Source: a virus
DNA length: 64,000 nucleotides
IMG/VR virus record: IMGVR_UViG_3300035703_000022
Coordinates: 62,001-126,000 of that record
Direction: 5' to 3' (one strand)
In this document: piece by piece, positions 1-7,713 of the stretch
How the letters are laid out: each line of letters begins with the position of its first letter
How positions within the stretch are numbered: position 1 is the stretch's first letter
Position numbers and translations under genes: made by a program
Notes under the pieces: model-generated
Told to the model about the DNA's origin: nothing
Database searches by the model: none
Seen by the model: only the letters and a program-made list of their open reading frames with translations

Positions 1-50
1 ATATGCACATATTATGAATAAAGAAAGCCAAATATAATAACTTTCCATTA

Positions 51-248
51 TCACTGCCAACGAATAGTTTTTAGATACTCTAAAACTGTATCTCTAACGT
101 CCATAAGTTCATGAAAACACTTTTGATCATGTGCAGATTGTCTCAATTCATGATCTGGTTTATGTACACTTTCAATAAACAAATCCAATCCACGATTCCA
201 CTTATCCTGTTTTGATTCTGCATCATAAATGAAATAAGGTTTTGTCAT
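51..248 (-). CDS. hypothetical protein, 65 aa
   Basis: Not recognised. A 65-residue, charged, soluble-looking protein with no signal peptide or membrane segment. Its ATG overlaps the stop of the gene before it (245-418) as ATGA, so the two are translationally coupled. They sit directly downstream of a consensus sigma-70-like promoter at 442-469. The promoter context suggests expression by the host polymerase early in infection (inference). Confidence 0.7.
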   Translation of the reverse strand: MTKPYFIYDAESKQDKWNRGLDLFIESVHKPDHELRQSAHDQKCFHELMDVRDTVLEYLKTIRWQ

Positions 249-418
249 TTTACTTCCTCCAAATCCTCGATGGACGATACTGGTACTTCGTGTTCTGCAA
301 TTCGGTAATAATGTTCACCTTCTCGTACACCGAGATATTCAATGTCATCACAACTATGTTCTCTCAACCAAGCTTGAAGACGCAGATGCATCAGTTCAGA
401 AGAATTTGGAACTTTCAT
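245..418 (-). CDS. hypothetical protein, 57 aa
   Basis: A 57-codon ORF starting MKVPNSSELMHLRLQAWLRE and ending EDLEEVK. It is acidic, with no recognisable domain. The stop TGA shares bases with the ATG of the 51-248 gene (ATGA coupling), and the start lies about 20 nt below the -10 box at 442-447. It is the first gene of a two-gene unit. Confidence 0.65.
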   Translation of the reverse strand: MKVPNSSELMHLRLQAWLREHSCDDIEYLGVREGEHYYRIAEHEVPVSSIEDLEEVK

Positions 419-441
419 ATTAAATCACTAAACACTTAGTA

Positions 442-469
442 ATTATAAGTTATTTAGCCTATTTGTCAA
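442..469 (-). promoter_or_regulatory. sigma-70-like promoter, TTGACA-16-TATAAT
   Basis: Read on the minus strand: -35 TTGACA (464-469), 16-bp spacer, -10 TATAAT (442-447). Both hexamers match consensus exactly. It lies between tRNA-Ala and the two small genes at 51-418 and points at them. Confidence 0.75.
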
Positions 470-472
470 TAA

Positions 473-543
473 TGGAGAATAGGAGAATCGAACTCCTAAT
501 AAGTGCTTGCAAAGCACCCGTTATACCGTTTAACTAATTCCCC
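473..543 (-). tRNA. tRNA-Ala(TGC)
   Basis: 71-nt cloverleaf. The acceptor stem GGGGAAT/ATTCTCC has one G-U pair, the discriminator is A, and the anticodon loop CTTTGCAAAG-type arm carries TGC. There is no encoded CCA. It stands 21 kb away from the main tRNA array and supplies the one amino acid the array lacks. Confidence 0.93.
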
Positions 544-553
544 ATGAAAAAAA

Positions 554-877
554 TCATGACTTATGAGAAATGAACTCAACTTCAGTTTTCCATTTATATC
601 CAGGAGTATCCCAAGTTTGATTATTATTAAAAATCTTATTATTATTTTCCAGTTCTTCTTCCGTTATTTCTGATTGATGTGAGAGAACAACATCCGAAAA
701 AGTATTTCCAAAATATAGTTTATCAATTTTAGATTTTTCTGGATAATTTTCCAATAAATTTTTTGCGGAAAATCTAATTTTTTTGGGAAGATTTGGATAC
801 TTTACTTCATCTAAAAGTAGTTTTAAAAACTCTCTTGTAGCTAGAAGAGAGTTATGTTCTTGTTGTGGCAAGGTCAT
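554..877 (-). CDS. hypothetical protein, 107 aa
   Basis: Not recognised. A 107-residue protein starting MTLPQQEHNSLLATREFLKL, with a helical N-terminal half and an acidic, Asn-rich C-terminus. There is no signal or membrane segment. The preceding small gene (881-1036) stops 4 nt before its ATG, so the two are probably co-transcribed. Confidence 0.7.
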   Translation of the reverse strand: MTLPQQEHNSLLATREFLKLLLDEVKYPNLPKKIRFSAKNLLENYPEKSKIDKLYFGNTFSDVVLSHQSEITEEELENNNKIFNNNQTWDTPGYKWKTEVEFISHKS

Positions 878-880
878 AAG

Positions 881-1036
881 TCATCTAGAATACTGATCAA
901 TAATGAATAATACTTCATCTAGGTACTTGTTGGCAAGTTCTTTTTCTCCAGGATACCTATGTTCAAATTGAAGTTGATGTTTCAACTTCATCACTCTAAC
1001 TTTAAATTCATCTTTTAACAACTGATTCTTTGGCAT
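881..1036 (-). CDS. conserved-looking small phage protein, 51 aa
   Basis: A 51-residue ORF beginning MPKNQLLKDEFKVRVMKLKH. It is helical and mixed-charge, of a type I recall as common in T4-like cyanophages; function unknown. It ends 4 nt upstream of the 107-aa gene at 554-877. The coding potential is supported by the compact spacing rather than by any known motif. Confidence 0.65.
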   Translation of the reverse strand: MPKNQLLKDEFKVRVMKLKHQLQFEHRYPGEKELANKYLDEVLFIIDQYSR

Positions 1037-1112
1037 AAAAACACAACATCAGATATTATATAGGATTGATTTTTTACCGGAAAAATTTTTACCTCCAAAA
1101 TGAAGCTAAAAG

Positions 1113-1253
1113 CTAATTTTGATTTTTCTTTTTGCAAGCACCACGAGCATATGCTCTCGCCATACTATCTACATGAGAACAAGGTTTCCCTTTCTCACCA
1201 CAGTAAGGACACTTGGCATCTTGGGGATCATTAGGGTACGAAAACTTCGGCAT
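1113..1253 (-). CDS. small zinc-ribbon-like protein, 46 aa
   Basis: A 46-residue ORF starting MPKFSYPNDPQDAKCPYCGE. The CPYC pair followed by a CSH segment could make a small zinc knuckle, and the C-terminus is basic (ending CKKKNQN). The start overlaps the 3' end of the 1231-1554 gene by 23 nt. A nucleic-acid-binding role is possible but not shown. Confidence 0.6.
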   Translation of the reverse strand: MPKFSYPNDPQDAKCPYCGEKGKPCSHVDSMARAYARGACKKKNQN

Positions 1254-1554
1254 CGCTCTGATTTAATTGTTTTTGATTTTTAACACCAAATGCCTCATCA
1301 AATTGTTCATATATTTCCTTCCAAGAACCACCTACTCCACCATCCATATTCACAACAACTTCGTTAGTTGGAAGTGCTTTTGGAATCTCAATATCAACAA
1401 CAGGGCCCATCAGAAACTTATTACGAGTGTAAGTTCTATTTTCTGGATCCATAGAAACCATATGCAAAGCGTCTTGTTCATCACCACAATCTAAAAGTTT
1501 TTTTCCAGTCTTTTTATTCAGGACTGAAAAGTATTCTTCATTGTATTTTTTCAT
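1231..1554 (-). CDS. hypothetical protein, 107 aa
   Basis: Not recognised beyond resembling conserved cyanophage hypotheticals. It starts MKKYNEEYFSVLNKKTGKKL. The middle holds a Gly-rich turn (NMDGGVGGSW), the C-terminus is acidic, and there is no membrane segment. The stop of the preceding gene (1554) abuts its ATG, so the set 1113-1851 reads as one compact string of small genes. Confidence 0.7.
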   Translation of the reverse strand: MKKYNEEYFSVLNKKTGKKLLDCGDEQDALHMVSMDPENRTYTRNKFLMGPVVDIEIPKALPTNEVVVNMDGGVGGSWKEIYEQFDEAFGVKNQKQLNQSDAEVFVP

Positions 1555-1763
1555 TAATTAAATCCTCTAGGTGTACTTTTTTCTTTTCGTTTATCCAAAA
1601 CTTCAACATGACTCAAAAACTGTTCTGGAGTTTGCCACCATTCTTTTCTAAGATCTTCGAAATTATCAAAAATTACCGACTTATTACTAAAATAAACTAA
1701 TTTATAATCATGTCGATTATAGGGTTCATTTGATGTTTGTTGAAAATTTTTTGGAAGATTCAT
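1554..1763 (-). CDS. hypothetical protein, 69 aa
   Basis: A 69-residue ORF starting MNLPKNFQQTSNEPYNRHDY, rich in aromatic and charged residues. An in-frame ATG at 1808 would add 15 residues but would overlap the neighbouring gene heavily, so 1763 is preferred. No domain recognised. Confidence 0.55.
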   Translation of the reverse strand: MNLPKNFQQTSNEPYNRHDYKLVYFSNKSVIFDNFEDLRKEWWQTPEQFLSHVEVLDKRKEKSTPRGFN

Positions 1764-1851
1764 TATTTTTTTTTTCAATAGGTCTATACAGTTGGGGCCA
1801 AGTATCACGAATGATCTCTGCGAGTTTGTATGGAGTTTCAGAAGTTATCAT
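1726..1851 (-). CDS. small hypothetical protein, 41 aa
   Basis: A 41-residue ORF starting MITSETPYKLAEIIRDTWPQ, overlapping the next gene by 38 nt in another frame. The N-terminal sequence looks like a genuine helical peptide, of a kind I recall in other cyanophages. Function unknown. Confidence 0.5.
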   Translation of the reverse strand: MITSETPYKLAEIIRDTWPQLYRPIEKKNNESSKKFSTNIK

Positions 1852-1927
1852 AAATCTTGTGTAACGGACAATATAAACATAATGACACCAAAGAGTTGAA
1901 ATAAAAAAAGAATTAAAAGAAATGACA

Positions 1928-1953
1928 TGAAAAGGAGTTCTTGTAGAACTCCC
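1928..1953 (-). terminator. rho-independent terminator after psbD
   Basis: 7-bp stem (1934-1940 with 1946-1952) and 5-nt loop, followed on the minus strand by a short T run. It lies 12 nt past the psbD stop. Confidence 0.7.
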
Positions 1954-1964
1954 TTATTTAGTTT

Positions 1965-3026
1965 TTAGAGTGCATTACCTCGTGGTAGAACTTCCTCTGG
2001 GAACACAAAGTTCTCATGCGGTTGATCTACGGGTGCCATCCAAGCACGGAGACCTTCATTCAACAGAATGTTCTTAGTGTAGAAGGTTTCAAACTCTGGG
2101 TCCTCTGCTGCACGAATCTCCTGACTTACAAAGTCGTAAGCACGAAGATTAAGGGCAAGACCAATGATACCAATACTGGAAGTCCACAGACCCATGACAG
2201 GAACAAATAGCATGAAGAAATGAAGCCAACGCTTGTTACTAAAAGCAATACCAAATATCTGTGACCAGAAACGGTTTGCAGTAACCATTGAATACGTTTC
2301 TTCTTCCTGTGTAGGTTCAAATGCTTTGAAAGTGTTTGCCTTATCGCCATCTTCAAATAGAGTATTTTCTACAGTTGCTCCATGAATTGCACAGAGCAGT
2401 GCTCCTCCTAGTATACCAGCAACTCCCATCATATGGAAGGGGTTGAGAGTCCAGTTGTGGAAACCCTGAAGGAATAGAAGGAAGCGAAAGATAGCAGCGA
2501 CACCGAAAGAGGGTGCAAAGAACCAACTGGATTGTCCCAGAGGATACATCAGGAACACAGAAACAAATACTGCGATAGGACCAGAGAATGCGATTGCATT
2601 ATAAGGACGGATACCCACCAGGCGAGCAATCTCAAACTGGCGAAGCATAAATCCAATCAGAGCGAAAGATCCGTGGAGCGCCACAAAAGGCCAGAGTCCC
2701 CCAAGTTGGAACCACCTGACAATATCCCCTTGAGACTCAGGACCCCAAAGTAGAAGAAGAGAATGACCCATAGCATCTGCAGGCGTTGACACAGCTGCTG
2801 TAAGGAAATTAGCGCCCTCAAGGTAACTAGACGCCAACCCGTGGGTGTACCAACTTGTAACAAACGTCGTGCCAGTAAGCCAGCCACCAAGGGCAAGATA
2901 AGCAGTGGGAAAAAGTAATAGTCCAGACCAACCCACAAATACAAAGCGATCTCGTTTAAGCCAGTCATCCAGGACATCGAACCATCCTCGTTGTGAAATA
3001 GGTTGTGAAAGTGTTGAAGAAGTCAT
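1965..3026 (-). CDS. psbD: photosystem II D2 protein
   Basis: D2 core subunit of the photosystem II reaction centre, which binds P680, pheophytin, QA and the non-haem iron in the thylakoid membrane. At 353 residues it is full length, with the family N-terminus ([15 protein letters not shown]) and five membrane helices. The [10 protein letters not shown] histidine is a chlorophyll ligand, and the [13 protein letters not shown] segment and the RWLHFFM histidine are the iron ligands. Phage copies replace the host protein during infection to keep electron flow going. It has a strong ribosome site (GGGAGG), its own promoters upstream and a hairpin terminator downstream, so it can be expressed separately from gnd. 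Confidence 0.98.
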   Translation of the reverse strand: MTSSTLSQPISQRGWFDVLDDWLKRDRFVFVGWSGLLLFPTAYLALGGWLTGTTFVTSWYTHGLASSYLEGANFLTAAVSTPADAMGHSLLLLWGPESQGDIVRWFQLGGLWPFVALHGSFALIGFMLRQFEIARLVGIRPYNAIAFSGPIAVFVSVFLMYPLGQSSWFFAPSFGVAAIFRFLLFLQGFHNWTLNPFHMMGVAGILGGALLCAIHGATVENTLFEDGDKANTFKAFEPTQEEETYSMVTANRFWSQIFGIAFSNKRWLHFFMLFVPVMGLWTSSIGIIGLALNLRAYDFVSQEIRAAEDPEFETFYTKNILLNEGLRAWMAPVDQPHENFVFPEEVLPRGNAL

Positions 3027-3047
3027 AACCTCCCTAGTGATTTCTCA

Positions 3048-3055
3048 TATTTATG
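3048..3055 (-). promoter_or_regulatory. T4-type late promoter box before psbD
   Basis: CATAAATA on the minus strand, 7 of 8 matches to TATAAATA, 22 nt before the psbD ATG. It overlaps the -10 of a sigma-70-like promoter, so psbD may be read at more than one stage. Confidence 0.5.
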
Positions 3056-3081
3056 TTAACATAAGTTAACAAAGAGGTCAA
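3053..3081 (-). promoter_or_regulatory. sigma-70-like promoter before psbD, TTGACC-17-TAACAT
   Basis: Minus strand: -35 TTGACC (3076-3081), 17-bp spacer, -10 TAACAT (3053-3058). Two GTTAAC palindromes (3055-3060 and 3065-3070) lie in it and could be an operator (inference). Confidence 0.45.
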
Positions 3082-3108
3082 TGAGTGTTTTTACTCAATC
3101 AAAAGACT

Positions 3109-4143
3109 TTATCTAACGTGATGTCCTCCGAACATGTAACGCATTCCGTTTAAGATTTTTGCTCCGAACGATCCGAGATTGCGTGAGTTAAATCTTTCAA
3201 ATAACGCAGTAGTAATGACAGGAGCGGGAATCCCCAAGTCCACAGCGGCAGAAACAGTCCAACGACCCTCACCACTATCGGAAACTCCTCCAGAGAATTG
3301 TTTAAGGCTACCATCCCTGCGTAACACATCAGCAGTAAGATCGAGTAACCAACTACCAACCACGCTACCACGACGCCATAACTCAGCAACTTCAGCAACG
3401 TCAATATCATAGCAATAACTTTCTGGGTCTGCCATTGGAGCAACCTCAGCATCTCCTTCTCTGACATACTGAGCACCTGCATTAGCATTCTTGAGAATAT
3501 TGAATCCTTCGGCATATGCTTGCATAATGCCATACTCAATACCGTTATGCACCATCTTTACAAAGTGACCTGCACCTGAACCACCGCAATGCAACCAACC
3601 GTGTTCTGCAGAGGTTATGTCTGAGTCAAAGTTAGTTCTCGGGGCACTTGAGATGCCTGGGGCGAGTGCATTAAAAATCCTTGCACAAGTGGCGACCGCA
3701 GTATCTCCGCCACCAACCATAAGACAGTATCCACGATCCAAACCGTAAACACCACCGCTAGTGCCACAATCAATATATTGGATACCCATCTTTGCCAGAC
3801 GTTCTGCTCTCTTCCGACTGTCTTTAAAATTGCTATTGCCATGATCAATAATAATATCTCCCTCACTACAATATCGTAATAACTCATTGATTGTCTCCTC
3901 TACTGTTTCGGCAGGAACAACCATTTGAAAAATTCCCGGTTGAGTGCCACCTTTTTTATTTTGTTTAACTACTTTAACAAGATTTTCAATAGTAGTTGCA
4001 ATTCCATCCACATATCCCTTTTCATATGCTTCGTTTGCTTTCTCATAATTCCTCCGATAACCCCAAACTTCTATTCCTGCTTTCATCATACGACGGGACA
4101 TTCCTTCACCCATTCGCCCTAGTCCAATTAATCCTACTTTCAT
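3109..4143 (-). CDS. gnd: 6-phosphogluconate dehydrogenase (short form)
   Basis: Oxidatively decarboxylates 6-phosphogluconate to ribulose 5-phosphate, yielding NADPH and precursors for nucleotides. It has an N-terminal Rossmann motif (GLGRMG), the substrate-binding CGTSGGVYGLDRGYC block near residue 128, and the catalytic Lys/Asn segment FVKMVHNGIEYG. At 344 residues it is the short bacterial form, not the roughly 470-residue one. It is the last gene of the coupled talC-orf-orf-gnd unit; the stop of the small gene before it abuts its ATG (TAAATG). Auxiliary metabolic gene of many cyanophages. Confidence 0.95.
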   Translation of the reverse strand: MKVGLIGLGRMGEGMSRRMMKAGIEVWGYRRNYEKANEAYEKGYVDGIATTIENLVKVVKQNKKGGTQPGIFQMVVPAETVEETINELLRYCSEGDIIIDHGNSNFKDSRKRAERLAKMGIQYIDCGTSGGVYGLDRGYCLMVGGGDTAVATCARIFNALAPGISSAPRTNFDSDITSAEHGWLHCGGSGAGHFVKMVHNGIEYGIMQAYAEGFNILKNANAGAQYVREGDAEVAPMADPESYCYDIDVAEVAELWRRGSVVGSWLLDLTADVLRRDGSLKQFSGGVSDSGEGRWTVSAAVDLGIPAPVITTALFERFNSRNLGSFGAKILNGMRYMFGGHHVR

Positions 4144-4350
4144 TTAACCCTCCCAAGATTCATATTCTTCTCTAAAATACCTATCAACCTTATTTAAATC
4201 ATCAAGATGAATATCACAAGTATAGTTATGATCATCACACCACTGTAAAGCAAATGCATGAAATCTTTCTTCACTTTTTATTTTATTAACTCCATATATT
4301 CTTGATAATGATGACATTACAAAATGCCAACATTGATGCTCTTTCTTCAT
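4144..4350 (-). CDS. hypothetical protein, 68 aa
   Basis: Not recognised. A 68-residue protein starting MKKEHQCWHFVMSSLSRIYG, with several Trp, His and Cys residues and an acidic C-terminus. It is coupled on both sides: its ATG overlaps the stop of the 53-aa gene (ATGA), and its TAA touches the gnd ATG. Position inside the talC-gnd unit hints at co-expression with pentose-phosphate genes, not at a function. Confidence 0.7.
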   Translation of the reverse strand: MKKEHQCWHFVMSSLSRIYGVNKIKSEERFHAFALQWCDDHNYTCDIHLDDLNKVDRYFREEYESWEG

Positions 4351-4508
4351 GATCTAGTTGGAATATATTCAATATCTTTAAGTAGTTCCTGAAGAATTTC
4401 TCCATACTCTTTAAATCTTTTATCACCAGCAATAAAACATCTTTGTCTAGTCCAAATAGCATCTGCCATTAATTTAAGTTGATCTTCGGTGAAAGCGAAT
4501 TCTTTCAT
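4347..4508 (-). CDS. hypothetical protein, 53 aa
   Basis: A 53-residue ORF starting MKEFAFTEDQLKLMADAIWT; helical, no known domain. A longer in-frame start at 4550 exists but lies inside talC. The ATG at 4508 overlaps the talC stop exactly (ATGA), which decides the start. It also overlaps the next gene by ATGA. Confidence 0.7.
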   Translation of the reverse strand: MKEFAFTEDQLKLMADAIWTRQRCFIAGDKRFKEYGEILQELLKDIEYIPTRS

Positions 4509-5179
4509 TTGGTTTCTCCAATTTCTTTTTGCTTTAGAACTTGATCCCAATCTTTTTGGAATAATTCCAATCCTTTTTCAGTCATAATATTCTTATACAT
4601 TCCCCAAAATACAACTGGAGGAATAGTAACTACATCAGCACCTGCAAGAGCAGATTGTTCTACTTGTCTTACATCACGAAGAGATGCTGCAAGGATTTGT
4701 GTAGATGTTCCTGAGTAATCAAATGCCTTACGAATATTTTTGATAAGTTCAATTCCATCAATTGAATTATCCATCCATCTTCCAACGAATGGTGAGATGA
4801 ATGTTGCACCTGCTTTGGATGCAAGAATTGCTTGTGCTACTGAGAACACTAAGGTTACATTAACTTGAATTCCTTTATCAGAAAGAAACTTACATGCCTT
4901 AAGTCCCTCTACAGTACAAGGAACTTTAATTGTAACAGAGGGTGCGATTGAATAATACTTTTGTGCTTGTGAAAGCATTTCTTCTGAAGTGTCAGCAACA
5001 ATTTCTGCGGAAATACTTTGTAAATTTGAAAAGTCTGTTGCAATCTCTTGAATTACTTGTAGTAGTTGTCTTCCGCTTTTGAGAATTAAAGATGGATTTG
5101 TAGTCACTCCATCCAATAATCCAGTATCATATGTTGATTTAATTAATGAGACATCGGCAGTATCTAGAAAAATCTTCAT
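4505..5179 (-). CDS. talC: transaldolase, TalC type
   Basis: Transfers dihydroxyacetone units between sugar phosphates, linking glycolysis and the pentose-phosphate pathway. It is 224 residues, the short TalC/FSA-like form typical of cyanophages and distinct from host TalB. It starts MKIFLDTADVSLI and shows GVTTNPSLI, the Schiff-base lysine in TIKVPCTVEGLKA (about residue 85), and the GATFISPFVGRW barrel segment. It is the first gene of the coupled unit with two small ORFs and gnd. A -10-like TATAAT lies about 25-30 nt upstream, but no good -35. Confidence 0.96.
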   Translation of the reverse strand: MKIFLDTADVSLIKSTYDTGLLDGVTTNPSLILKSGRQLLQVIQEIATDFSNLQSISAEIVADTSEEMLSQAQKYYSIAPSVTIKVPCTVEGLKACKFLSDKGIQVNVTLVFSVAQAILASKAGATFISPFVGRWMDNSIDGIELIKNIRKAFDYSGTSTQILAASLRDVRQVEQSALAGADVVTIPPVVFWGMYKNIMTEKGLELFQKDWDQVLKQKEIGETK

Positions 5180-5255
5180 ATAAAAAGATAAAACTCATCA
5201 CTAATTATAATAAGTTCTCACTAAGATGTTAGATTTTGTTATGAATTAAAGACAT

Positions 5256-5280
5256 AAAAAAAGAGGGTTGTCACACCCTC
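5256..5280 (-). terminator. rho-independent terminator after psbA
   Basis: 6-bp GC-rich stem (5263-5268 with 5275-5280) followed on the minus strand by seven Ts, 32 nt past the psbA stop. It separates psbA from talC. Confidence 0.85.
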
Positions 5281-5311
5281 TTATTATATCAGTTATTCAG
5301 TTTTTACTTTA

Positions 5312-6394
5312 TCAACCGATGGTAGGAGCAGTGAGAGCAACAGGGGTGCTTTCAGCAGCAGCAAGATCCAACGGAAAATTGTGGGCGTTGCGCTCGTGCA
5401 TTACCTCCATTCCGAGTCCAGCACGGTTCAGGACATCAGCCCAGGTATTCAGAACACGACCCTGACTATCAACGATAGACTGGTTGAAGTTGAAACCGTT
5501 GAGGTTAAATGCCATGGTGCTAACACCAAGAGCAGTGAACCAGATACCAACTACAGGCCAGGCAGCAAGGAAGAAGTGAAGTGAACGAGAGTTGTTGAAC
5601 GAAGCGTATTGGAAGATCAGACGACCAAAGTAACCGTGTGCAGCAACAATGTTGTAGGTCTCTTCTTCTTGACCGAACTTGTAACCATAGTTCTGTGACT
5701 CGTTCTCAGTGGTTTCACGAACCAGTGAGGAAGTAACCAGAGAACCGTGCATAGCACTGAACAGAGAACCACCGAAGACACCAGCAACTCCAAGCATGTG
5801 GAAGGGGTGCATCAGGATGTTGTGTTCTGCCTGGAACACAAGCATATAGTTGAAAGTACCAGAGATACCCAAAGGCATCGCATCAGAGAAAGAACCTTGA
5901 CCGAAAGGATAGACCAAGAACACTGCAGAAGCAGCAGCAACAGGTGCGCTATAAGCAACACAGATCCAAGGACGCATACCTAGACGGTAAGAGAGTTCCC
6001 ACTCGCGGCCCATGTAGGCGTAGATGCCAATCAGGAAGTGGAAGACAACAAGTTGGAAAGGACCACCGTTGTAAAGCCACTCATCTAGGGAAGCAGCTTC
6101 CCAGATAGGATAAAAGTGCAGTCCAATTGCGTTGGACGAAGGAATAACAGCACCAGAGATGATGTTGTTTCCGTACATGAGTGAACCAGCAACGGGTTCA
6201 CGGATACCATCAATGTCCACAGGAGGAGCACCGATGAATGCGATAATGAAACAAGTTGTAGCAGCAAGTAGGCAAGGAATCATCAGAACTCCGAACCAAC
6301 CCACATAAAGGCGGTTGTCGGTTGACGTAACCCAGTTGCAGAACTGTTCCCAAATATTCGATTGTGATTGTTGACGTGAAAGTGTAGCAGTCAT
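5312..6394 (-). CDS. psbA: photosystem II D1 protein
   Basis: D1 reaction-centre protein, which binds the Mn cluster, P680 and QB and is the subunit that turns over fastest under light stress. It is 360 residues, full length and uninterrupted (no intron). It keeps the C-terminal Mn-ligand region ([17 protein letters not shown]) and the tail beyond the CtpA processing site (after LDLA). The QB pocket ([13 protein letters not shown]) is intact. The roughly 165-nt leader carries hairpins and both a sigma-70-like and a late-type promoter; a strong terminator follows. Confidence 0.98.
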   Translation of the reverse strand: MTATLSRQQSQSNIWEQFCNWVTSTDNRLYVGWFGVLMIPCLLAATTCFIIAFIGAPPVDIDGIREPVAGSLMYGNNIISGAVIPSSNAIGLHFYPIWEAASLDEWLYNGGPFQLVVFHFLIGIYAYMGREWELSYRLGMRPWICVAYSAPVAAASAVFLVYPFGQGSFSDAMPLGISGTFNYMLVFQAEHNILMHPFHMLGVAGVFGGSLFSAMHGSLVTSSLVRETTENESQNYGYKFGQEEETYNIVAAHGYFGRLIFQYASFNNSRSLHFFLAAWPVVGIWFTALGVSTMAFNLNGFNFNQSIVDSQGRVLNTWADVLNRAGLGMEVMHERNAHNFPLDLAAAESTPVALTAPTIG

Positions 6395-6399
6395 TTGTT

Positions 6400-6475
6400 T
6401 AAAACGTTAGTAAGACCATCAGGGAAATGGTGGAGTTACTATGTTCCCGCCACCCTCAGGCGGGATATGAGAGAC
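6400..6475 (-). ncRNA. structured psbA 5' leader, PhotoRC-II-like
   Basis: The RNA just before psbA can form a 6-bp CCCGCC/GGCGGG hairpin (6446-6451 with 6459-6464) and a second hairpin (6415-6419 with 6427-6431) close to the start codon. Photosynthetic reaction centre (PhotoRC) RNA motifs are known in psbA leaders of marine cyanobacteria and cyanophages. The position and the hairpins fit PhotoRC-II, but the assignment is from memory and needs a covariance-model search. Confidence 0.55.
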
Positions 6476-6477
6476 GT

Positions 6478-6485
6478 AATTTATA
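6478..6485 (-). promoter_or_regulatory. late-type promoter box before psbA
   Basis: TATAAATT on the minus strand (7 of 8 to the T4 late box), 84 nt before the psbA ATG. A 6-bp ACACCC/GGGTGT inverted repeat (6485-6490, 6509-6514) lies just upstream. Confidence 0.55.
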
Positions 6486-6564
6486 CACCCTAGAGGTCCC
6501 GGTTTGCGGGGTGTTTATCAATGTTAAGATTTATGAGAAATCCGTAACATTTGTTTACCTATTT

Positions 6565-6593
6565 ATCATACTACGGTTTCCAGAAAGAGTCAA
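6565..6593 (-). promoter_or_regulatory. sigma-70-like promoter before psbA, TTGACT-17-TATGAT
   Basis: Minus strand: -35 TTGACT (6588-6593), 17-bp spacer, -10 TATGAT (6565-6570). It would give an mRNA leader of about 165 nt containing all the leader hairpins. Confidence 0.65.
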
Positions 6594-6603
6594 GAGCCTA
6601 GAC

Positions 6604-6625
6604 AAAAAAAAATCCCCTTGCGGGA
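6604..6625 (-). terminator. terminator after the peroxiredoxin gene
   Basis: Short GC stem with a GCAA tetraloop (6613-6625) followed on the minus strand by nine Ts. It lies 8 nt past the peroxiredoxin stop. Confidence 0.8.
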
Positions 6626-6632
6626 GAAGAGA

Positions 6633-7169
6633 TCAAACTGACAATGCAGGGGTAGAAGTTTTTACATATTCCAGAAGTTTTTCGGGAGTAGACCATACAT
6701 AAGGATCTTCAGAAGCATTATCTTGTTTACCATCTTCCATGAAGATTTGTTCGATCACACCGTCATTAATGACAGCAGCATAACGCCAAGAACGAGATGC
6801 GAAACCAAGATTAAACTTCTTTACGAGCATACCCATAGCACTAGTGAATTCACCGTTACCATCGGGAATGAGTTTTACATTCTCAATATTCTGGTCTTTA
6901 GCCCATGCGTTCATCACAAAGGCATCATTAACAGACAGACAATAGATTTCATCAATGCCTGATTCTTTAAATTCGTTGTAGTTCTCCTCATAACCAGGGA
7001 GTTGATAAGCACTACAAGTAGGAGTGAATGCTCCAGGAAGTGCAAAGAGAACTACTTTCTTTCCGTTGAAAAGTTCTTCACTAGATCGAGTTACGAACTC
7101 ACCATTTTCACGGAACATAAAGTCCACTGAAGGGACTATAGATTTTTCTTCAGGTGTTAGTTGAGGCAT
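6633..7169 (-). CDS. peroxiredoxin, type II/Prx5-like
   Basis: Thiol peroxidase that reduces H2O2 and alkyl peroxides. It is 178 residues with the peroxidatic cysteine C52 in PGAFTPTCS, the family Arg in SRSWRYAAV, and the KLIPDGNGEFT loop of AhpE/Prx5-like proteins. It starts [10 protein letters not shown] and overlaps the preceding 68-aa gene by 20 nt. It is the last gene of the ferredoxin-orf-peroxiredoxin unit, with a terminator right behind it. The linkage suggests protection of the photosystem, or ferredoxin-linked redox supply, during infection (inference). Confidence 0.9.
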   Translation of the reverse strand: MPQLTPEEKSIVPSVDFMFRENGEFVTRSSEELFNGKKVVLFALPGAFTPTCSAYQLPGYEENYNEFKESGIDEIYCLSVNDAFVMNAWAKDQNIENVKLIPDGNGEFTSAMGMLVKKFNLGFASRSWRYAAVINDGVIEQIFMEDGKQDNASEDPYVWSTPEKLLEYVKTSTPALSV

Positions 7170-7356
7170 GTTTTTGTTTTAATTCAGGATTAGGGGTACA
7201 AATAAGTTTTTCTTTAACAGGTTTAATAACGATAAACTTATCATTTTTAAGAGTGCCTGCGATCTTGACTTCTAGTTTTACATCTCGATCCCAAGCACCC
7301 GATTCTATAAGTTCTTGGAGGGCAAGATTGAATTGCCCAATCATTCCCGCACTCAC
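7150..7356 (-). CDS. hypothetical protein, 68 aa
   Basis: Not recognised. A 68-residue protein with a [15 protein letters not shown] core. It probably starts at a GTG that overlaps the ferredoxin stop (GTGA); an ATG four codons later is an alternative. It lies between the ferredoxin and peroxiredoxin genes and overlaps the latter, so it is co-translated with both. No cysteines outside one in ICTPN, so no obvious redox centre. Confidence 0.7.
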   Translation of the reverse strand: MSAGMIGQFNLALQELIESGAWDRDVKLEVKIAGTLKNDKFIVIKPVKEKLICTPNPELKQKHASTNT

Positions 7357-7646
7357 AGGTTTTCTTCCTGTTCAGTAAGAATTACACAATCAGATTTGGG
7401 ATAAGCAACACAAGTGAGCACCCAACCATCTGTTAGTTGATCATCATCGAGGAACGATTGCTCCTCGTTATCAACTTCACCTTCAATCAGTTTACCAGCA
7501 CAAGCAGAGCAAGCACCAGCTTTACATGACGAAGGAAGGTCTACGCCTGCTTCTTCAGCAGCTTCAAGAATGTATTGATCCTCAGCACACTGAATAGTTT
7601 GCTCAGTGCCATCGGGGGAACGAAGGGTAATGTTATAAACAGTCAT
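7353..7646 (-). CDS. petF: plant-type [2Fe-2S] ferredoxin
   Basis: Soluble electron carrier from photosystem I to reductases such as FNR or bilin reductases. It is 97 residues with the four cluster ligands C41, C46, C49 and C79 in the exact family spacing (C-x4-C-x2-C-x29-C), and it starts [13 protein letters not shown]. Length matches host PetF. It has its own sigma-70-like promoter at 7671-7699 and is coupled downstream to a small ORF and the peroxiredoxin gene. Confidence 0.96.
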   Translation of the reverse strand: MTVYNITLRSPDGTEQTIQCAEDQYILEAAEEAGVDLPSSCKAGACSACAGKLIEGEVDNEEQSFLDDDQLTDGWVLTCVAYPKSDCVILTEQEENL

Positions 7647-7670
7647 ATTTAAAAAATAAATTTCAAAAAT

Positions 7671-7699
7671 AGTTTATCAAGAAATTATTAAAGAGTCAA
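7671..7699 (-). promoter_or_regulatory. sigma-70-like promoter before the ferredoxin gene, TTGACT-17-TAAACT
   Basis: Minus strand: -35 TTGACT (7694-7699), 17-bp spacer, -10 TAAACT (7671-7676). It starts just below the hli stop, 25 nt before the ferredoxin ATG. Confidence 0.5.
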
Positions 7700-7713
7700 C
7701 CTGTCGTTAAGAA

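Noticed and set aside
242-439. Plus-strand 65-codon ORF
   Set aside because: Lies opposite the coupled minus-strand genes at 51-418 and the promoter; the translated sequence looks like antisense noise.
5312-6394. Possible intron or homing endonuclease in psbA
   Set aside because: The 360-codon frame is continuous and full length; no insertion is present.
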